Of a DNA stretch of 45,262 nucleotides, positions 1 to 8,209 are shown piece after piece (positions within the stretch are counted from its first letter, which is position 1; every line of letters begins with the position of its first letter). The DNA lies in contig CALYZE010000015.1 in assembly GCA_945607605.1 (NCBI GenBank), forward strand, positions 1-45,262, in the 5' to 3' direction. The notes below the pieces were generated by a model. That model was given only the letters and a program-made list of their open reading frames with translations. It did no database searches and was not told the origin of the DNA. Source of the stretch: an uncultured Bacteroides sp. GTDB lineage: Bacteria > Bacteroidota > Bacteroidia > Bacteroidales > Bacteroidaceae. The position numbers were made by a program, and so were the translations under genes.

Positions 1-2190
1 TCTAGTCCTATTAGGATCTATCACCACCATTCCATAACCTGAACCAAACACAATCCTTCCGTCTTCCGTCACACAAGCACTATTATCACTATAAGTATTT
101 CCCAATATGTAAGATGAAAAATAATAATTTTCAAAGATGTATCTGTCAGCATCCAGACAGGAAACTCCATATTCTGTAGCAACCCAAATTCTCCCTTGAT
201 GATCCTCCACAATAGACTGCACCATATTATTCACTAATCCGTTATTGGTATCATATCGTTCAAATGTAAGATTATCATAGTTTTTCTCCGGCCAACACAT
301 ACTCAGTCCCGCACCAGAAGTAGCTATCCACATCCGTCCTCGGCTATCTAAACAGAAATTTTTAATTTCATTACTTCGCAAATTGCTATTCTGTTCATTG
401 TATTTCCGATAGTTTGCTGGATCAGCAATCAACGAATCGGGATGAAAGACGTAAACTCCGTCACTCGTACCTATCCATAGATATCCATTTTGATCTTCAT
501 TTATAGCACGTATCTGACGCTGATTATAAGTCTGTTCGAAGAAATGGCGGAAAGTATATTTTCCATTCTTACCTTTGACAGCTAAGTTTAATCCTCCATG
601 AAAAGTGCCTACCCACATACGCCCTTTACGATCTCGGTGTATGCTGAATATGTGATTATTACTAAGTGAAGATGAATCATCCCTCCGATGTTTGTACCAA
701 ACATCCTCAACACAGAGGCCTTCTCCTCGACTTCCCATCCACAGACCTCCGTCAGCATCTTCAGCCACTGCATAAATATTGGAATGAAAGTACTTTGTAT
801 CAACAGCATGCATGTTTTTATCATACAGATATATTCCTCCGCGCCGTGTACCGGCATAAATATGTCCATTTTTCAAACGAGTCAGCATACGAATAAGATT
901 GGAACGATCGTCTGTATCTGAACGACCTTCTGGATAAATATACGTGGCACCTTCATTCAATATCGTCAAACGAGAGATACCAGAAAATTCTGAACTGATC
1001 CAAATATTGCCTGAACGATCTTCCATAACATATAGCAAATAATCAGAAGGAATATGACTAGATTCATCCATATGGGTGGTGAAATGCTGCAATTCATCTG
1101 TTAGTGTATTATAGGCAAAAAGACCGTTACCATAAGTTGAAATCCAAATAATATCACGTGAATCATGCACAAAGTGATACCGTTCAAAATCAATGTAATA
1201 CATTTTATCTTCCGGGAATAGACGAAAACTTTTGATTACATGAGTGTCAGCATTAACGTAGTAGACCTTACCCGTATGGTTATAAATCCAATAGTTTCCA
1301 CGATTATCTTTCTGGATCTCACCGTTCTTTATATCTAGCACACCTGCTCGCGATATTGTTTTATTCAAAGTATGGAAAATATAAGTGCCGACAGAAGTGA
1401 AAACATACAAATCATCTTTCAGTAGCATAGTACCGGTTACGGTAAGAACTAGATTGCCAGGTAAATGTGCTGCTTCTTTAAAAACGTCATTCTTCTCCAT
1501 AAATATCCGTCCGTCAATAGAGACGAAAAATGTATGTTTCTCCGAAGTAACCCCCACCACTGAGTTGGCTTGGAATATATTCTCTGCTCTGTCACCTTTA
1601 ACCAAATCTACTCCGTCCCGAGTTATAATCCAGATTCGTCCTTTTTCATCTTCCAATACATCTCTTACAACAGAAGACGACAAATTCCCATTTTCCTTCC
1701 GGAAGACGACAGAAGAGAATACATCATCACGACACTGTATTCGTCGACAGCCGTTCTGGTCATGATATACCCATATATCGCCATTAGAGGAACGTATCAT
1801 ACCCGAATAATTTTGTTCGTACTCCCCACATCCCGTAAAATCGACAAAATGCCCTAGTTTCAAATCATAACAACATTGCCTTTCGGAAATTACATCAATC
1901 CAAAGAAAACCAAAGCTGTCTTCATACATCTTACGTACACGATGATCTACTAAAGATGGTTCTCCTTCCTTAGGATAGTAATTAACAAACGAACGTCCGT
2001 CATACCGACTCAATCCATTTAAAGTACCCAACCAAATGAAACCTTTGCTATCCTGCAGTATGTCACGGACAGTATTATTCGCAATACCGTCTGCCATAGT
2101 AAAATGTGTAGAACGTATTTCAATGGAAGCGAATAATGAAAGACATTGTACAAACAGAAAAAAGAGGGGGAGGTATATATGTTTTAGCAT
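1..2190 (-). CDS. Hybrid two-component sensor (HTCS), N-terminal sensor part, truncated by window edge
   Basis: The reading frame is open for 730 codons from an ATG at 2190 to base 1 with no in-frame stop, so the C-terminal part lies outside the window. Residues 1-20 form a signal peptide (MLKHIYLPLFFLFVQCLSLF). After it come about 14 Reg_prop beta-propeller blades with the recurring pattern GxxWxGT/S + G + aromatic, for example GFIWLGTLNGL, GRMWVGTFHGGL and GRIWVATEYGV. This is the two seven-bladed periplasmic propellers of Bacteroides HTCS proteins. From the family, the missing part should hold a Y_Y_Y domain, a transmembrane helix, histidine kinase, receiver and AraC domains. Such proteins sense oligosaccharides and switch on polysaccharide-utilisation genes; the ligand cannot be told from the sequence. 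The start is the only ATG in frame: a TAA lies at 2200-2202. Certain as an HTCS/Reg_prop protein; the downstream domains are inferred. Confidence 0.9.
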   Translation of the reverse strand, partial: MLKHIYLPLFFLFVQCLSLFASIEIRSTHFTMADGIANNTVRDILQDSKGFIWLGTLNGLSRYDGRSFVNYYPKEGEPSLVDHRVRKMYEDSFGFLWIDVISERQCCYDLKLGHFVDFTGCGEYEQNYSGMIRSSNGDIWVYHDQNGCRRIQCRDDVFSSVVFRKENGNLSSSVVRDVLEDEKGRIWIITRDGVDLVKGDRAENIFQANSVVGVTSEKHTFFVSIDGRIFMEKNDVFKEAAHLPGNLVLTVTGTMLLKDDLYVFTSVGTYIFHTLNKTISRAGVLDIKNGEIQKDNRGNYWIYNHTGKVYYVNADTHVIKSFRLFPEDKMYYIDFERYHFVHDSRDIIWISTYGNGLFAYNTLTDELQHFTTHMDESSHIPSDYLLYVMEDRSGNIWISSEFSGISRLTILNEGATYIYPEGRSDTDDRSNLIRMLTRLKNGHIYAGTRRGGIYLYDKNMHAVDTKYFHSNIYAVAEDADGGLWMGSRGEGLCVEDVWYKHRRDDSSSLSNNHIFSIHRDRKGRMWVGTFHGGLNLAVKGKNGKYTFRHFFEQTYNQRQIRAINEDQNGYLWIGTSDGVYVFHPDSLIADPANYRKYNEQNSNLRSNEIKNFCLDSRGRMWIATSGAGLSMCWPEKNYDNLTFERYDTNNGLVNNMVQSIVEDHQGRIWVATEYGVSCLDADRYIFENYYFSSYILGNTYSDNSACVTEDGRIVFGSGYGMVVIDPNRTR

Positions 2191-2685
2191 AGACGTACAT
2201 TATCGGTTATATTTGCAAAAATAGAATTTAATTATCATTTGTAGGTTAAGAGTTATGATTTATGGAATACGTTTTTTGATATTGAATTCTTTTCTTTTCA
2301 TAAAGCATAAGCCAGATTTGCTAAGCTGACAAGATTTGCAAACACCTTGAAAGCATACAAATAGGGGATATTGGCATGGTATGATTATCATATTTCAACA
2401 GCCAAACTCGAAAGCATCAATTATAAAATTCCTATTCACTCCGAATAATAATATTGAATTGGTCGATAATTTTATGTTATTTAATGGATAGTAGACAGAA
2501 TAACTTTTACCAGAATTAAAAAAGAAGATCTATTTTTTGCTAGTAGTAAGCGAGAAAAGGAAGTTTACTACTCAATAATACTCTTTTCAATTATTATAGT
2601 AGGGCAGTTATCTATTGTTATTTACAGCTTATAAAACAAAAAACCGCAAAAGATTTATTATTAATCCAATGCGATTCTCTTTTAG
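2191..2685. other. Intergenic region between the HTCS gene and tRNA-Arg
   Basis: No plausible gene is visible in these 495 bases. The region is A+T-rich. It holds the HTCS promoter near 2220, a short direct repeat of AGATTTGC near 2313 and 2331, and an inverted repeat AGTAGTAA/TTACTACT at 2542-2549 and 2565-2572 (8-bp perfect arms, 15-base loop). The inverted repeat is about 115 bases beyond the 3' end of the minus-strand tRNA and is not followed by a clean T-run. Confidence 0.5.
2216..2223 (-). promoter_or_regulatory. -7 promoter element of the HTCS gene
   Basis: The minus strand reads TATTTTTG, an exact match to the Bacteroides -7 consensus TAnnTTTG, 26 bases upstream of the ATG at 2190. 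No clear TTTG -33 element was seen. Confidence 0.55.
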
Positions 2686-2758
2686 TGACCCCGGTGCGAT
2701 TCAAACGCACGACCTTCAGAACCGGAATCTGACGCTCTATTCACTAAGCTACGGAGCC
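2686..2758 (-). tRNA. tRNA-Arg (anticodon CCG)
   Basis: The minus strand folds as a 73-nt tRNA. The 5' acceptor GGCTCCG pairs with 3' CGGGGTC (two G-U pairs), and the discriminator base is A. The anticodon arm is TCAGA-TTCCGGT-TCTGA, giving anticodon CCG, which reads CGG arginine codons. The T-arm contains the GTTTGAATC-type loop. The 3' CCA is not encoded. A matching -7 promoter element lies just upstream. Confidence 0.95.
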
Positions 2759-2769
2759 GAAATCGGATA

Positions 2770-2777
2770 CAAAAGTA
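2770..2777 (-). promoter_or_regulatory. -7 promoter element of tRNA-Arg
   Basis: The minus strand reads TACTTTTG, an exact TAnnTTTG match, 11 bases upstream of the mature tRNA 5' end. That places the transcription start only a few bases before the tRNA. Confidence 0.6.
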
Positions 2778-2926
2778 TAAAAAAATCAGTATATTCCTAA
2801 CATTGAAAAGCTTTTTCTAGCAAATATCAGCATTCATGTTATTGTTATTTTGAAAACAATAAAAGCAATACTTATTCATTTTGTTCTTTTTACGCTTAAT
2901 ATAAGAGCAAATATCAATATTTTCTC

Positions 2927-2934
2927 TATCTTTG
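2927..2934 (+). promoter_or_regulatory. -7 promoter element of asnA
   Basis: TATCTTTG, an exact TAnnTTTG match, ends 36 bases upstream of the asnA ATG at 2971. Confidence 0.6.
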
Positions 2935-2970
2935 CCAGGCAATTTAATATAAGATGAATAATATATATTT

Positions 2971-4014
2971 ATGAGCTACCTGATAACACCTGAAGGTTAT
3001 AAGCCTTTATTGGACCTAAAACAAACAGAGTTAGGGATTAAACAGATAAAAGAATTCTTCCAGTTAAACCTCTCTTCCGAACTACGGTTAAGACGCGTTA
3101 CGGCTCCACTTTTCGTGTTAAAGGGCATGGGTATCAACGACGACTTAAACGGCGTGGAACGTGCTGTTGCTTTTCCTATCAAGGACTTGGGTGATGCCAA
3201 AGCAGAAGTAGTTCACTCTCTTGCTAAATGGAAACGCCTCACTCTTGCCGAATATCATATTGAAGCCGGATATGGTATATATACGGATATGAATGCCATC
3301 CGCGCCGACGAAGAATTAGGGAACTTGCATTCTCTCTATGTAGACCAATGGGACTGGGAGCGCGTCATTACTTCCGAAGACCGTAATGTGGAGTTTTTAA
3401 AAGAGATAGTCACTCGCATCTATGCAGCCATGGTACGCACAGAGTATATGGTTTACGAGATGTATCCGCAAATTAAACCATGCTTACCTTGTCCACAGAA
3501 GTTGCACTTTATTCATGCGGAAGAGCTGCGTCAACTTTATCCAAATTTAGAACCTAAATGTCGCGAACACGCTATCTGTAAAAAATATGGTGCCGTGTTT
3601 ATCATCGGCATTGGATGCAATCTTGGTGATGGGAAGAAACACGACGGACGTGCGCCCGATTATGATGATTATACCTCTTCTGGTTTGAACGATCTTCCCG
3701 GATTAAACGGTGATTTATTGTTATGGGATCACGTGTTGCAACGCAGTATCGAGCTTTCCTCCATGGGAATCCGCGTAGACAAGGAAACCTTGCTACGTCA
3801 ACTGAAAGAAGAAAAGGAGGAAGACCGTCTACAACTCTACTTCCACAAACGCTTGATGAACGATACGCTCCCACTGTCCATTGGCGGCGGTATAGGTCAG
3901 TCACGCTTATGCTTGTTCTATTTACGTAAAGCACATATCGGTGAAATACAAGCTAGTATATGGCCAGAGGAAATGCGTAAAGAATGCAAAGAACACAACA
4001 TACACTTAATTTAA
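2971..4014 (+). CDS. asnA: Aspartate-ammonia ligase (asparagine synthetase A)
   Basis: This 347-residue cytosolic protein makes L-asparagine from aspartate, ammonia and ATP, forming an aspartyl-AMP intermediate. It matches AsnA along its whole length: an N-terminal segment with LRLRRVTAPLFV, a central VVHSLAKWKRLTL and YVDQWDWE, and a C-terminal GGGIGQSRLCLF, which corresponds to the class-II aminoacyl-tRNA-synthetase-like active-site fold. The length is slightly above the roughly 330 residues of the E. coli enzyme. The start has no Shine-Dalgarno, as is usual in this phylum. It is transcribed alone from its own promoter and ends in a strong hairpin terminator before ung. No fused glutaminase domain is present, so this is the ammonia-dependent type rather than AsnB. 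Confidence 0.96.
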   Translation: MSYLITPEGYKPLLDLKQTELGIKQIKEFFQLNLSSELRLRRVTAPLFVLKGMGINDDLNGVERAVAFPIKDLGDAKAEVVHSLAKWKRLTLAEYHIEAGYGIYTDMNAIRADEELGNLHSLYVDQWDWERVITSEDRNVEFLKEIVTRIYAAMVRTEYMVYEMYPQIKPCLPCPQKLHFIHAEELRQLYPNLEPKCREHAICKKYGAVFIIGIGCNLGDGKKHDGRAPDYDDYTSSGLNDLPGLNGDLLLWDHVLQRSIELSSMGIRVDKETLLRQLKEEKEEDRLQLYFHKRLMNDTLPLSIGGGIGQSRLCLFYLRKAHIGEIQASIWPEEMRKECKEHNIHLI

Positions 4015-4038
4015 CGGGTGCTTATCCAGATACACGAA

Positions 4039-4078
4039 ATAAAGTTCAATCTTTTGAAAGGTTGAACTTTATTTTTTA
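4039..4078 (+). terminator. Rho-independent terminator of asnA
   Basis: Arms ATAAAGTTCAA (4039-4049) and TTGAACTTTAT (4062-4072) form a perfect 11-bp stem. A run of T follows (4072-4077). It lies 24 bases after the asnA stop codon. Confidence 0.85.
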
Positions 4079-4091
4079 TTTTGTACTTTAG
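4062..4091 (+). promoter_or_regulatory. Possible ung promoter overlapping the asnA terminator
   Basis: TTG at 4062-4064 and TACTTTAG at 4084-4091 are separated by 19 bases, the usual -33/-7 spacing, but the -7 element has one mismatch to TAnnTTTG. The -33 would lie inside the terminator's right arm. The ATG is at 4119. Confidence 0.35.
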
Positions 4092-4118
4092 CGTCCGAAA
4101 CCATTAATAAAACCAATT

Positions 4119-4781
4119 ATGAATGTTCAGATAGAAGAAAGTTGGAAAACACATTTAAATTCCGAATTTGAAAAAACATATTTCCAAACATTAACTGATT
4201 TTGTGCGGAATGAATACGGAGAACACACCATATATCCTCCAGGTAAACTAATTTTCAATGCTTTCAATTTATGCTCTTTCGACAACGTAAAAGTTGTGAT
4301 AATTGGTCAAGATCCTTACCATGGTCCGGGACAAGCACACGGCCTCTGTTTCTCTGTTAACGACGGCGTCCCTTTGCCACCCTCTCTACTTAATATCTTT
4401 AAGGAAATAAAGAATGATATTGGCGTCGACTCTCCCACTACCGGAAATCTAACTCGCTGGGCAAAGCAAGGAGTGTTATTGCTCAATGCAACTCTTACCG
4501 TACGTGCACATCAAGCAGGTTCTCACCAGAAGCGTGGTTGGGAAACATTTACTGATGCCGTCATCCGTGCACTTGCTGAAGAAAAAGAACATATTGTATT
4601 CATTCTTTGGGGAGCTTATGCTCAACGTAAAGGAGCTTTCATTGACCGCAACAAGCATCTAGTATTGTCCTCTCCACATCCATCTCCTCTTTCTGCCTAT
4701 AACGGATTCTTTGGAAACAAGCACTTCAGCCAAGCCAATCAATATCTAAAACAACACGGAGAAAAGGAAATAACTTGGTAG
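4119..4781 (+). CDS. ung: Uracil-DNA glycosylase, family 1
   Basis: This 220-residue enzyme removes uracil from DNA as the first step of base-excision repair. The water-activating motif GQDPYHG lies at residues 63-69 with catalytic Asp65. The DNA minor-groove/intercalation loop HPSPLS is at 187-192, containing the conserved His187. LLLNATLTV at 120-128 carries the conserved Asn of the uracil pocket. The length and motif order match E. coli Ung. The gene lies alone between asnA (same strand, separated by a terminator) and the convergent lptD-like gene. Only 41 bases separate the two convergent stop codons, and no strong terminator was seen there. Confidence 0.97.
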   Translation: MNVQIEESWKTHLNSEFEKTYFQTLTDFVRNEYGEHTIYPPGKLIFNAFNLCSFDNVKVVIIGQDPYHGPGQAHGLCFSVNDGVPLPPSLLNIFKEIKNDIGVDSPTTGNLTRWAKQGVLLLNATLTVRAHQAGSHQKRGWETFTDAVIRALAEEKEHIVFILWGAYAQRKGAFIDRNKHLVLSSPHPSPLSAYNGFFGNKHFSQANQYLKQHGEKEITW

Positions 4782-4822
4782 TAGAGACTAAACGAGAGAA
4801 GCCTCCTAGGCGTCCTTCTTTC

Positions 4823-7555
4823 TTAGTACCATTGTATATTGCTTTGAGTCTGACTTCTTTGTTCCCATTTCAAATCTTGTAAGATGCTCGCATTCGCACG
4901 AATTGTGAAATTATAATACTTCCACTGTCCAAAAGGCGAAAGGCTGGCAGACATACTAAAACAGTGTAAATCACGGGTTATATTGAAAGCAGTTTGCACT
5001 ATTTTTTTGGCTTCAAAGTCATAGCCGGAATTGAAGCTAATAGCCCACTTATTAGATACTTTGATATTACCGGATGCACTCAAATTTTGAGTGTAGCGAT
5101 AAGGGTAACGCATTGACTTCCGATTAATCGGTTTCGATCTATCTTCTGAAAGGCTGAAGCTATAGTTCAAGTTCAAAGACCATGGCATTTTAAAGACTTG
5201 ATAACCATCTGAATCTACCGAAGCTTTTTCTATTTTTTTCTTTTTAGTACCATCCGGATTGGTGTCATCTTCCGTATCAGCCTGTTCATCATCACCTTTA
5301 TCCTCATCTTTATCCTTCTTTCCTTGGAGCTTCTCTTTCCACTTCTTCCACGTATCGTTATTAAACGTATAGCTAAAAGAGGAACCATAACCAGACCATC
5401 TTCCAAAACGCCCATAAGACCACTCCGTACGATTGCCTGTTACAACTTCGCCTCGTTCATTGAATTCATACGCATAAGTAGCAAAAGTAGAAGCCATACT
5501 AAATGTATAATTTTTAGATAACTTCAGACGCATATTTAACTGCAAATCACTCCATGGGCGTGTTGGAGCTGCCATATTGTAAGACATACTGGCACCAAGT
5601 TCATCAATCAAACTCACTTTGCGTATAGAGTCATTCTTATCCTTGAACTTCATCTCCAGATTATTGGAAACACTGAACTGAATATTACCTTGTTTACCTC
5701 CACCAGGTGGGCTGAACACTTGTCCGGCATAATACGAATAATTCACCGTATCTCGTACCCCATCTCTAGATTCTTTAATATAAGAATTATAGTAACCGAA
5801 ATTCGATGAGGTAAAATCCGGAGCAGCACTGATGCTAATAGAAGGAGTTATGACATGACGAATCTGAATTGCTTTCTTCGGCATAAATATAGGTTTGTAC
5901 ATACCATAGATTTTGGTATTCAATCCCAGACTGGCATTGTAATTATATACACGATGAAAACCGTAAGTCGTATCTCTCACTACTTCCTGCTGCTGTATAT
6001 CCCAATCCTGCTTTACCTTTCGGGTATACCAACGCTCTGTGTAATTGACAGAAGGAGTTAAATTGAAGTATTTAAACAAAGTAAATGTAGCACTAATTGG
6101 AACATCGTGTTGCATACCATTTTCCCAATCTCTTACCAAATTCGACTTAAACAACATATTATCCTTCGTCGTTATACTATTCTTCATACGGCCTGTATAA
6201 CGTACCGATATTTTTTCATACCACCTTTCATTTCCCACCTGATGTTTCCGTTTAAAAGGGAAAATAGTACTTAAAGAGATATTCAGATCGGGAAGAGTCA
6301 CCGCAATGGAAGAGTCACGCATAGTCTGCGCAATATTAGTCGTTGCAGAAATATTTAAATGCTGATCAGGAAAATTACGAGAATAACTGACGCTGGAAGT
6401 CTTGGTATTTTGTGACATGGCGTTTGAGTTATACATATTCCCAATATTGGTACGTTCATAACTACTAGTCGCGAAGTTTACACTAGCAGAGAAAGTAGTG
6501 TTAGGACTAGCCTTTGGATCTTGACGATGCGACCATACTATTTTAAAGTCTTTAGCCTCCGAATAATCAGGTAATCCTTTATCGCCAGTCTTCGTTACCT
6601 GATAATTAGCCTGCAACAAACCGGAGTACTTGTATCTTTTCACATAGTTCGTCTCGGCATTAAGCGCCCAAGAACCTTTCGTAAAGATATCTCCTCTCAG
6701 TTTCAAATCCATTTGGTCGCTAATGGCAAAATAATACCCCCCGTCTGTTAATCCGAAACCACGGTTGGAATCATCCATATAAGTAGGCATCAAGAATCCA
6801 GATTGGTAACTGCTGGAAAACGGAAAGAAAAAGAACGGAACAGCTAGAGGCAAAGGAACATCTTCTACAACCAGATAGGCAGGTCCTGTTACTACATTCT
6901 TTTTGGGACGCACCTTAGCATATGTCATCTGCATATAAAAGTGAGGGTGATCATGATGATCACAAGTGGTATAACGGCCGCTTCTCATATAGAGCTCATC
7001 GTTAGCTCCTTTCTTAGCATTATTGCCAGTTACATAACCTTCACCCTGTTGGCTGACCACATTACTGATAATACCTTTTTTACTTTTGAAATTATAACGA
7101 ATAGTGTCCGTTTCGTAAGAAGTGTCGCCATCTTTAAAGACCGGTTTGCCTTGCACTACATCCAATGAATCCGTCACTCCTCGTGCAAAAACAACGCTAT
7201 TATCCATATCCATCGAAATAACCGCAGCCTCCAAATCCGCACCAGGATAAGACACTTTGCCATCTCCATACAGATGAGCCATTCCCCCCTGTGCAAAGAC
7301 AATAGAGTCTGAAGCTTCGTAAGCAACGGGAGCATCCAAAGCTTGCTTCTTCGGTGTAGCAACTATGGCTGTATCACGTCTTAGTGAATCATTTAAAGAT
7401 GCATTCCCTCTCTGCAAAGAGTCTGTACGTTGACCTGCAGGCGGTGTCATTCTTCTTTCTCGACGCTGAGATATAGCCTCACTGGAAAGTAGAAGTAAGA
7501 CAAATAGTAATATGAATGATATGAATGTATTTGCTTTCAATGGCGTCATTAACAT
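4823..7555 (-). CDS. LptD-like (OstA) LPS-assembly outer-membrane protein
   Basis: This 910-residue protein is a probable outer-membrane beta-barrel that inserts LPS into the outer leaflet. An N-terminal hydrophobic signal (FISFILLFVLLLLSS) is followed by an OstA/LptA-like beta-jellyroll region. Near residue 197 is the family hallmark GRYTTCDHHDHPHFY. The rest is alternating beta-strands rich in aromatic residues, and the chain ends in ...SNIQWY, the aromatic end typical of outer-membrane barrels. An unusual highly charged Lys/Asp/Glu insertion sits at about residues 740-777. Only one Cys near the hallmark and one near the C-terminus are obvious, so the disulfide pattern of E. coli LptD may not apply. 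The start could also be the ATG two codons downstream. It follows the HD-domain gene by 74 bases but has its own -7 element. Confidence 0.85.
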   Translation of the reverse strand: MLMTPLKANTFISFILLFVLLLLSSEAISQRRERRMTPPAGQRTDSLQRGNASLNDSLRRDTAIVATPKKQALDAPVAYEASDSIVFAQGGMAHLYGDGKVSYPGADLEAAVISMDMDNSVVFARGVTDSLDVVQGKPVFKDGDTSYETDTIRYNFKSKKGIISNVVSQQGEGYVTGNNAKKGANDELYMRSGRYTTCDHHDHPHFYMQMTYAKVRPKKNVVTGPAYLVVEDVPLPLAVPFFFFPFSSSYQSGFLMPTYMDDSNRGFGLTDGGYYFAISDQMDLKLRGDIFTKGSWALNAETNYVKRYKYSGLLQANYQVTKTGDKGLPDYSEAKDFKIVWSHRQDPKASPNTTFSASVNFATSSYERTNIGNMYNSNAMSQNTKTSSVSYSRNFPDQHLNISATTNIAQTMRDSSIAVTLPDLNISLSTIFPFKRKHQVGNERWYEKISVRYTGRMKNSITTKDNMLFKSNLVRDWENGMQHDVPISATFTLFKYFNLTPSVNYTERWYTRKVKQDWDIQQQEVVRDTTYGFHRVYNYNASLGLNTKIYGMYKPIFMPKKAIQIRHVITPSISISAAPDFTSSNFGYYNSYIKESRDGVRDTVNYSYYAGQVFSPPGGGKQGNIQFSVSNNLEMKFKDKNDSIRKVSLIDELGASMSYNMAAPTRPWSDLQLNMRLKLSKNYTFSMASTFATYAYEFNERGEVVTGNRTEWSYGRFGRWSGYGSSFSYTFNNDTWKKWKEKLQGKKDKDEDKGDDEQADTEDDTNPDGTKKKKIEKASVDSDGYQVFKMPWSLNLNYSFSLSEDRSKPINRKSMRYPYRYTQNLSASGNIKVSNKWAISFNSGYDFEAKKIVQTAFNITRDLHCFSMSASLSPFGQWKYYNFTIRANASILQDLKWEQRSQTQSNIQWY

Positions 7556-7576
7556 TTAAGTTTACGCTTGAGGGGA

Positions 7577-7584
7577 CAAAAGTA
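7577..7584 (-). promoter_or_regulatory. -7 promoter element of the lptD-like gene
   Basis: The minus strand reads TACTTTTG, an exact TAnnTTTG match, 22 bases upstream of the ATG at 7555. It suggests transcription of the lptD-like gene independent of the upstream HD gene. Confidence 0.55.
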
Positions 7585-7629
7585 CGTAATTAATACGGAT
7601 AATTGCCCTTTTTAATGAAAATTAGATTG

Positions 7630-8166
7630 CTACAAAAACTGTTCACACCAATGGTCGAAGCGCTGTAAACCTTCTATTCCGTAGCGTTCAATACTCTTTC
7701 TCGCTTTTTCAACCGTTTTTTCTTTATCCAAACGAGTCTTTGAATAAAATTTATCGGCAAAACAAATCACTTGTTCTTCTAGGCTGACTGGTATCATCTC
7801 GCGATGTGGCACCGGCAGGTTCAGTGTAATGATCTCATCTAAGGCAAGTCCTGCTCCTGTATGTCGTTCACACACCAATGCATGGCGTGGATAACCTTCA
7901 CTACGTACTAAGTCAGCTCCCAAATATCCATGACAGATATAGGGCTTATCACCGAAGCACTGAATACCTTCTGCATCTGTAAGAAAGATACCAATGTCGT
8001 GTAACATAGCCGCTTCATACAGAAATTCCTTATCTAGAGAAAGTTCTAAATGTCGGTCAGCAATCCATAAAGCTTTGTCTGCCACAGAGCGGCTATGAGT
8101 TAAAAGAATCTGCTTCAGTTCATTTCCCTCAGGGTAATATTTATTGATAATTTTGATGGGATCCAC
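7630..8166 (-). CDS. HD-domain metal-dependent phosphohydrolase
   Basis: This 178-residue soluble protein has the HD-superfamily metal-binding pattern: His24 (LLTHSRSVAD), the His56-Asp57 doublet in AAMLHDIGIF, His79 in ICHGYLGAD and a further His in CERHTGAG. The related HDIG family includes phosphatases and phosphodiesterases of nucleotides or cyclic dinucleotides. The substrate cannot be told from sequence. The start is GTG at 8166, preceded by TTAGGAC; no in-frame ATG was preferred. It lies 43 bases after the GT-C transferase gene on the same strand, so the two may be co-transcribed. Confidence 0.8.
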   Translation of the reverse strand: MDPIKIINKYYPEGNELKQILLTHSRSVADKALWIADRHLELSLDKEFLYEAAMLHDIGIFLTDAEGIQCFGDKPYICHGYLGADLVRSEGYPRHALVCERHTGAGLALDEIITLNLPVPHREMIPVSLEEQVICFADKFYSKTRLDKEKTVEKARKSIERYGIEGLQRFDHWCEQFL

Positions 8167-8209
8167 TTTTGTCCTAATTTAGTTATTCTAAAACATCCAT
8201 TATTAACTC

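Noticed and set aside
1385-1857. Plus-strand frames of 95-126 codons inside the HTCS gene
   Set aside because: They lie opposite a 730-codon open frame with clear propeller repeats and have low-complexity, Ser/Thr-rich translations; they are shadows.
2615-2800. 61-codon plus-strand frame over the tRNA
   Set aside because: It overlaps the tRNA-Arg on the opposite strand and has no promoter or family-like sequence.
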